From the NCBI GenBank assembly GCA_023702235.1, contig JAMQCR010000001.1, forward strand, positions 1,488,001 to 1,552,000: DNA of 64,000 nt. The letters run 5' to 3'. The notes under the pieces are model-generated. The model saw only the letters and a list, made by a program, of their open reading frames with translations. It had not been told where the DNA came from and made no database searches. Every line of letters starts with the position of its first letter. Position 1 is the stretch's first letter. Positions 57,709 to 64,000 of this stretch are shown in pieces. The position numbers and the translations under genes were made by a program. The stretch is from Neobacillus pocheonensis. Lineage in GTDB: Bacteria; Bacillota; Bacilli; Bacillales; Cytobacillaceae.

Positions 57709-58846
57709 ATGAATTTTGATTTAACAGAAGAACAGGCGATGATTCGAAAATTAATTCGTGATTTTGCAGAAGCAGAGGTAGCTCCAGGGGCAGATGATCG
57801 CGACCGGAAAGGGGAATTTCCAGAGGAAGTTTTCAATAAATTAGCCAAATTAGGAATCATGGGGCTGCCTTTTCCTGAACAGTATGGTGGAGGTGGAGCT
57901 GATACCGTCAGTTTTGCCATTGCAGTAGAGGAGTTAAGCCGCGTATGTGGGTCTACTGGAATCACTTACTCTGCCCATATTTCCTTAGGCGGTGCACCGA
58001 TTAATTTATTTGGTACCCATGAACAAAAGGAAAAATATTTAACTCCACTTTGTACCGGGGAATATTTGGGTGCTTTTGGACTGACAGAGCCGAATGCCGG
58101 ATCTGATGCTGGAGGAACTCAAACGACTGCAACATTAAATGGTGACCAATGGTCCATTTCCGGTTCCAAATGTTTTATTACAAATGCAAGCTATGCAAAA
58201 AATCTTGCCATTACAGCCGTAACCGACCGCTCGAAAGGAACCAATGGTATTAGTGCATTTATGGTATCGACGGAAGATCCAGGTTTTACTGTCATTAGCA
58301 ATTATGAAAAGATGGGTTTTCACGCATCAAATACAACAGAATTAATACTTGAAAATGTAAGCGTATCCAAAGAGGACCTGTTAGGTGTGGAAGGAAATGG
58401 ATTTAAACAATTTTTAGCTACTCTTGACGGAGGCCGGATCGGCATTGGCGCTATGGCTGTTGGGATCGCTCAAGGAGCCTACGAGAAAGCGCTTCAATAT
58501 GCTCATGAAAGAAAACAATTTGGCCAAAGCATTTCTAATTTTCAAGCGATTCAATTCAAACTGGCTGATATGGCGATGAACATAGAAGTGGCCGAAATAT
58601 GGTTTATAAAGCAGCATGGTTAAAGGATCAAGGGAAGAAATTTAAAAAGGAAGCGGCTATGGCAAATTATTTGCATCGGAAATCTGTATGCGGGTTTGTG
58701 ATCAAGCTGTTCAAATCCATGGCGGCTATGGGTATATGAAGGAGTATCAAGTGGAACGCTTCTTCCGTGACGCGAAGCTTCTTGAGATTGGTGAAGGAAC
58801 CTCTGAAGTCCAAAGAATGGTCATTGCAAAAGAAATTGGATGCTAA
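57709..58846 (+). CDS. yngJ: Acyl-CoA dehydrogenase (YngJ-like, probably isovaleryl-CoA), two frameshifts
   Basis: About 380 codons. [106 protein letters not shown]. The first break at 58591 (GTGGCCGAA, expected GTGGCCCGAA) restores [18 protein letters not shown]; the second near 58658 (one A short) restores [42 protein letters not shown] enzyme for the first oxidation step of leucine-derived acyl-CoA. Confidence 0.88.
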
Positions 58847-58892
58847 AGAATTTTTATAGAGATTAAATAAATATTGTTAAGGGAGCAATTAC

Positions 58893-60854
58893 ATGGATAT
58901 CAGTGGAATTTTGCAAGTAGTTTCAAATAGCAAACTCGTTTATCCAGAAAAAGTGCGTTCAACCTCCAGTGGGAGCAGCGAAGCTTTTCAAGAACTTCTT
59001 AAACAATCCCAAGAAGATCCTGCCACCTTTTGGGATCGTGCAGCCCGTGAACTTGTTTGGTATGAACCATGGAATGAAACCGTAAGTGGACAACTCCCTG
59101 ATTTTCGCTTCTTTGTCGGCGGTATTAGTAACCCGAGTATTAATTTACTTGATCGGCATATAGAAAATGGGGCAGGAAACCGGACCGCTCTCATTTGGGA
59201 AGGAGAAAACGGGGACACCAAATTTTACACATATACTATGCTTCTTGCTGAAGTAAATCGATTTGCCAATGTTCTTAAATCATTTGGAGTAAAAAAAGGT
59301 GATTGCGTAGCTATTTATCTTCCAAATTTCGCCGAAGCCTTTATTGCCGTTTTAGCTTGTTTTCGAATTGGTGCTATTTACAATACGATTTTCTCAGGTT
59401 ATTCCGAAAAATCATTGACAGACCGACTCATCAGTTTTGAGCCAAAAGTTTTGGTAACTGCAGATGCAACTGAACGACGGGGTAAAGTCATTCGTTTAAA
59501 AGAAAAAGTCGATCATGTTGTACCATCTATTCCATCTGTCAAAGCAGTCATTGTTGTAGACCGATTAGGTTCAGAGGTTCAAATGAAAGAAGGCCGGGAT
59601 TACTGGTGGCATGAGCAGACAAAAGCAGCAAGTATCGTTTGTGAACCTGAGAGAATAGAAGCTAATGAGAGCGGTATTGTGTTTTATACAAGTGGTACGA
59701 CAGGTAAACCAAAAGGTGTCGTGCATTCCGGCATGGCTTTTGTCACTCAAAATTACACATATGCCAAGTATCATATGGATCACCATAATCACGATGTTTT
59801 CTGGTGTACTGCGGATATCGGTTGGTTAACAATGCATATTTGGGGAATTACAGGTGCCTTAGCAAATGGTGTAACTACCGTTGTCTTTGAAGGGGCGGTT
59901 GATTATCCAACAAAAGACCGTTTTTATCAAATCATTGAAAAATACAGGGTGAATAAACTGTTTACTGCCCCTACAGCATTAAGAATGTTAAAAAGTATGG
60001 GAGAAAAGTCATTAGAGAAATTTGATTTATCTTGCCTCGATGTCATATCCCTTGTTGGAGAACCTTTCGATCCGGAAACCTGGCATTGGACATATGAAGT
60101 TTTAGGAAAGAAGAAGGTATATATCAATAATACTTGGGGTCAAACGGAAACAGCGGGATCACCTATAGCTGGAGCAGCTTGGCTGACGCCAATGAAACCG
60201 GGTTCCTCAGGTACTCCATTTTTAGGTGCGGTTATGGATATAGTTGATGAGGAAGGCAATCCAGTTAAACCTTGTAAGATAGGAAATCTGGTTATTAGAA
60301 AACCATTTCCTATGCTATGCCGGACACTTTGGAAAGAACCTGAGCGATATTACGGATCCTATTTTAGCCAAGTGGATGGCTGCTATTATGCCAGCGACTT
60401 GGCATTAATAGACGATGATGGATATTTATGGGTAGTTGGCCGTTCTGATGACGCATTTAATGTAGCTGGACACCGCTTAAGTACAATGGAGATGGAAAGC
60501 GCTGTACTAGAATGTGAGGGTGTTTCTGAAACCGCAATTATTGGAATCCCTGATGAAATAAAAGGAGAAGTTCCGCTCGTATTTGTCCGTTTGGCTGATG
60601 GCTATAAAATAACAGAAGAATTAAAACAACAAATAAATAATCGGATAATACAACAAATTGGTAAGATTGCAGCTCCAAAATCAATTATTTTTACTGATAC
60701 TTTACCGAAAACAGTCAGCGGAAAAATCATGCGCCGCTTATTAAAGGAAATTGTTGTATCAGGAAAGGTTGACGGCGACATTACAGGACTAGAAGATCCG
60801 TCGACCGTTGCCCAAATACAAAAAATAGTTGCTGAAAAATCATCAGTTAAATAG
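58893..60854 (+). CDS. Acetyl-CoA-synthetase-like acyl-CoA ligase
   Basis: 653 residues, intact. ANL-superfamily ligase with the ACS N-terminal cap (FWDRAARELVWYEPWN, NLLDRHI), P-loop YTSGTTGKPKGVVH, WCTADIGWLTMHIWGI, NTWGQTETAG, hinge YASDLA...VVGRSDDAFNVAGHRLSTMEME and the C-terminal Lys in PKTVSGKIMRRLLKE. It is an acetate/propionate/acetoacetate-type ligase by length and sequence. In this operon it could activate short acyl or keto acids, for example acetoacetate released by HMG-CoA lyase. It is not a YngI-type 550-residue ligase. Confidence 0.85.
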   Translation: MDISGILQVVSNSKLVYPEKVRSTSSGSSEAFQELLKQSQEDPATFWDRAARELVWYEPWNETVSGQLPDFRFFVGGISNPSINLLDRHIENGAGNRTALIWEGENGDTKFYTYTMLLAEVNRFANVLKSFGVKKGDCVAIYLPNFAEAFIAVLACFRIGAIYNTIFSGYSEKSLTDRLISFEPKVLVTADATERRGKVIRLKEKVDHVVPSIPSVKAVIVVDRLGSEVQMKEGRDYWWHEQTKAASIVCEPERIEANESGIVFYTSGTTGKPKGVVHSGMAFVTQNYTYAKYHMDHHNHDVFWCTADIGWLTMHIWGITGALANGVTTVVFEGAVDYPTKDRFYQIIEKYRVNKLFTAPTALRMLKSMGEKSLEKFDLSCLDVISLVGEPFDPETWHWTYEVLGKKKVYINNTWGQTETAGSPIAGAAWLTPMKPGSSGTPFLGAVMDIVDEEGNPVKPCKIGNLVIRKPFPMLCRTLWKEPERYYGSYFSQVDGCYYASDLALIDDDGYLWVVGRSDDAFNVAGHRLSTMEMESAVLECEGVSETAIIGIPDEIKGEVPLVFVRLADGYKITEELKQQINNRIIQQIGKIAAPKSIIFTDTLPKTVSGKIMRRLLKEIVVSGKVDGDITGLEDPSTVAQIQKIVAEKSSVK

Positions 60855-61005
60855 TCATTAATTAGAGCCAGTCATTTGTCAAGAAAATGATCGGCAACGA
60901 CTGGTTCCAATATATTAGTAGTAAAAGATAAACGTAAGAATATTGCAAAATTAATGATTAGATTTTTACATATCTCCTTAACGATGTTAGAAAGGGTGGA
61001 AAGGT

Positions 61006-62365
61006 ATGTTCAAAAAAGTTTTAATTGCAAACCGCGGAGAGATTGCCGGACGAGTAATCCGGACTTGTAATGCATTGGGGATCCAAACGGTCGGAATTTA
61101 CTCAGAAGCGGATAAGGATGCCCTCCATGTGAAAGCGGCGGATGAAGCTTATTTACTGGGGGGACCCAAAGTTTCAGAAAGTTACTTGAACATCGATAAA
61201 ATTATCGAAATCGCTCGTCAATCCGGAACAGAAGCTATTCACCCTGGATACGGACTTCTTTCGGAGAATGCTGAATTTGCTCGTCGATGTGAGGAAGAAG
61301 GCATTGTCTTTATTGGCCCTTCTCCCGATGTTATTTCCAAAATGGGCAGCAAAATTGAGGCAAGAAAGTTAATGGAGTTAGCAGGAGTTCCCGTAGTGCC
61401 AGGGATTACCTACCCTTTAGCTGATGTGGAGGAAGCCGTGGAAATAGGAAAGAAAATTGGCTATCCGATTATGCTTAAGGCTTCTGCAGGCGGTGGGGGA
61501 ATTGGCATGCAGATTGTTCAAAACGATGATGAGCTTAGAAAAGCATTTGAAGGTAATCAGAAACGCGCCGTTAGTTTTTTTGGTAATGGAGAAATGTTTA
61601 TTGAAAAATATGTGGAAAATCCTCGGCATATTGAAATTCAAATTCTTGCTGATTCAGTCGGGAATACCATTTATTTATGGGAACGTGAGTGTTCCATTCA
61701 ACGACGCCATCAAAAAGTAGTCGAAGAGGCACCATCTCCATTTTTAGATGAAGTTACCCGCAGTAAGATGGGAGAAGCAGCCGTAAAAGCAGCCAAATCA
61801 ATCGGCTATAAAAATGCAGGTACCATCGAATTTTTAGTCGATGAGCATAAAAATTTCTACTTTTTAGAAGTGAATACCCGTCTGCAAGTGGAACACCCCG
61901 TAACAGAAGAAATTACAGGGCTAGACCTTGTTGCCGAGCAGCTGCGGATTGCCTTCGGCGAATCCTTACCGTTTAAACAATCTGAGATTAAACGTGAAGG
62001 GCATGCGATTGAAGTGCGAATCTATGCAGAGGATCCGAAAACCTTCTTCCCTTCTCCAGGAAAAATTACAACATTCGTTTTACCGGAGGCCTGGGATTCG
62101 ACATGAATTAGGAGTGGGCGAACAGTCAGTCGTTACCCCTTTTTACGATCCGATGATTGCTAAACTTGTCGTAAAGGGCAAGGATCGAGAGGAGGCAATT
62201 GGCATTCTAAAGGATGCGTTAGCCCATTATGAAGTACAGGGAATTAAAACAAATATCCCGATGCTCCAAAAAGTTGTGGAGCACGAAGCCTACGTTTCAG
62301 GTGATACGACAACGAACTTTGTAGAAAAGTATCTGCAGGAAACGAAGAAAAATGTCATGAAATAA
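61006..62365 (+). CDS. yngH: Biotin carboxylase of a methylcrotonyl/propionyl-CoA carboxylase (YngH-like), one frameshift
   Basis: About 453 codons. FKKVLIANRGEIAGRVIRTC, AIHPGYGLLSENAEFARRC, ATP-grasp LKASAGGGGIGM, WERECSIQRRHQKVVEEAPSP, and FLEVNTRLQVEHPVTEEITGLDLV. The break at 62089 (GAGGCCTGGG, expected GAGGGCCCTGGG) restores GPGIRHELGVGEQSVVTPFYDPMIAKLVVKG. It carboxylates biotin on the small carrier encoded next. The break touches GGCC. Confidence 0.88.
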
Positions 62366-62380
62366 GTGGAGGGTTTATAA

Positions 62381-62593
62381 ATGAATAAAATTGTTGCAAT
62401 TATGGCAGGAAGTGTATGGAAGGTCCTAGTCCAACCTGGTGACCTGGTAGAGGAAGGGCGGGATGTCATCATTTTGGAATCGATGAAAATGGAAATTCCA
62501 ATTACGGCTGATTTCAGTGGTACGGTTAAAGAAGTAAAAGTAAATGAAGGCGACTTTGTGAACGAAGAAGAACTCTTAATCGAAATGGAATAA
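62381..62593 (+). CDS. yngHB: Biotin/lipoyl attachment carrier protein (YngHB-like)
   Basis: 70 residues: NKIVAIMAGSVWKVLVQPGD, then the biotinylation motif LESMKMEIPI and two Gly turns. Stand-alone BCCP domain paired with the biotin carboxylase 15 bases upstream. GTGGAGGG precedes the ATG. Confidence 0.92.
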   Translation: MNKIVAIMAGSVWKVLVQPGDLVEEGRDVIILESMKMEIPITADFSGTVKEVKVNEGDFVNEEELLIEME

Positions 62594-62613
62594 ACCTTCA
62601 AGGAGATGAAAAC

Positions 62614-63528
62614 ATGAACTGGCCAACGAACGTAACCATTAAAGAAGTTGGACCAAGAGATGGGCTGCAAAATGAGCAGACATTTCTTTCTGTGGAGGAT
62701 AAAATCAACTGGATTAATCAATTGTCTCGTACAGGTCTTCAACATATCGAAATTACTTCGTTTGTGAATCCCAAGTGGATTCCGGCACTCGCCGATTCTC
62801 TTGAGGTGGCAAAAGGAATTGAACGCCTGCCGGGTATCACCTATACAGCGCTTGTCCCAAACCGTCATGGGCTGGAGAGGGCAATTGAAGGCAGCGTGGA
62901 TGAAGTTGCCGTATTTATGTCAGCCAGTGAAACACATAACCAAAAAAATATCAATAAATCCATTGACGAAACCTTTCCTGTGCTAAAAGAAGTCGTCCGG
63001 GAAGCATTAATGGCCGGAAAGTCTGTCCGGGGCTATGTTTCTACCGTGTTTGGATGCCCTTATGAGGGGCAGGTGCCAGTCGAAAATGTGATTCGAGTGG
63101 CTGAACATTTATTTGAAATGGGCATTCAGGAATTATCATTGGGTGATACCATTGGCGTGGCCAATCCCAAGCAAGTTCAAGAGGTGTTACCTATTCTCTT
63201 AAAACGATTTCCTATTGAAAAGCTTGCTCTTCACTTTCACGATACGCACGGGACAGCACTAGCGAATATTCTCGCGTCATTAGACATGGGGATCACAACC
63301 TTCGACTCATCCACGGGTGGATTGGGAGGCTGTCCTTATGCCCCTGGTGCTTCAGGTAACGTGGCAACAGAAGATGTACTTTACATGCTAAATAACATGG
63401 GAATTCAGACAGGAGTTAATCTGGAAAAACAGCTTAGCGCTGGTCACTTTATCCAAGAGAAAATAGGTAGAACACTATCTAGCAGAAATCTTCAAGCTTG
63501 TACTATCAATCCTACCATTCCATTTTAA
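62614..63528 (+). CDS. yngG: Hydroxymethylglutaryl-CoA lyase (YngG)
   Basis: 304 residues, intact. VTIKEVGPRDGLQNE with the catalytic Arg-Asp, EITSFVNPKWIPALAD, LHFHDTHGTALAN (metal His-x-His), and the signature GGLGGCPYAPGASGNVATED with the catalytic Cys. Splits HMG-CoA into acetyl-CoA and acetoacetate, the last step of leucine breakdown. Confidence 0.93.
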   Translation: MNWPTNVTIKEVGPRDGLQNEQTFLSVEDKINWINQLSRTGLQHIEITSFVNPKWIPALADSLEVAKGIERLPGITYTALVPNRHGLERAIEGSVDEVAVFMSASETHNQKNINKSIDETFPVLKEVVREALMAGKSVRGYVSTVFGCPYEGQVPVENVIRVAEHLFEMGIQELSLGDTIGVANPKQVQEVLPILLKRFPIEKLALHFHDTHGTALANILASLDMGITTFDSSTGGLGGCPYAPGASGNVATEDVLYMLNNMGIQTGVNLEKQLSAGHFIQEKIGRTLSSRNLQACTINPTIPF

Positions 63529-63543
63529 TAAGAGGTGAAACAA

Positions 63544-64000
<457 letters not shown>

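Overview
The window is chromosomal DNA of a low-GC Gram-positive bacterium of the Bacillaceae. Pointers are GGAGG-type ribosome binding sites, the tcy/sna/cmo sulfur-salvage genes, YrrS, YezD, the split GcvPA/GcvPB, tandem glycine riboswitches, and a yngJ-yngH-yngHB-yngG-yngF leucine-degradation cluster. I see no rRNA, tRNA, CRISPR array or phage.

Layout. 1-6.2 kb: mixed genes and relics (secreted thermonuclease, lone glgC, GH3 beta-glucosidase fragment, yrrS with a pbpI relic, a two-domain cupredoxin lipoprotein). 6.2-12.8 kb: an ISL3-type transposase fused to a broken tauD, then a sulfonate/taurine ABC transporter and a flavin monooxygenase. 12.5-17.7 kb: small genes, gtrA-gtaB and a ykcB-like glycosyltransferase. 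17.8-34.5 kb: a sulfur-acquisition island with the cysT-cysW-cysA-sbp sulfate transporter (minus strand), ssuA-ssuD-ssuC-ssuB, yezD, FMN reductase, cmoO, the tcy cystine transporter, snaA, cmoJ and cmoI. 34.7-42.6 kb: TetR/MMPL pair, relics and an FtsH paralogue. 42.7-54.6 kb: two tandem glycine riboswitches, one before a CycA-type permease and one before glyA-sdaAB-sdaAA-gcvT-gcvH-gcvPA-gcvPB-lipA-(HesB-like)-purU. 55-64 kb: a GAF/PucR regulator divergent from the leucine/isovalerate operon, which runs off the end.

Main observation. Seven short RNA elements, six of them exactly 21 nt, lie 5' of sulfur genes, four in plus and two in minus orientation plus one diverged plus-strand copy. Each is a small hairpin: outer arm GCY, a GR bulge, a 4-bp inner stem, a 4-nt loop with C at position 2, a bulged A, and outer arm RGC. 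The inner stem covaries between copies. In five of the six, the last bases are also the first bases of the 5' arm of an intrinsic terminator. This is the geometry of a riboswitch or of a LicT/RAT-type antitermination site. I do not recognise it as SAM-I, SAM-II, SMK or T-box.

Second observation. About 28 genes or gene parts carry one- or two-base frameshifts, although they sit in otherwise well-conserved operons. In my reconstruction about 19 of the 28 lie in or touch GGCC. That pattern suggests systematic base-calling errors at a methylated GGCC motif rather than gene decay. I therefore list these genes as CDS over their whole reconstructed extent. Fragments that really lack large parts are listed as pseudogenes.
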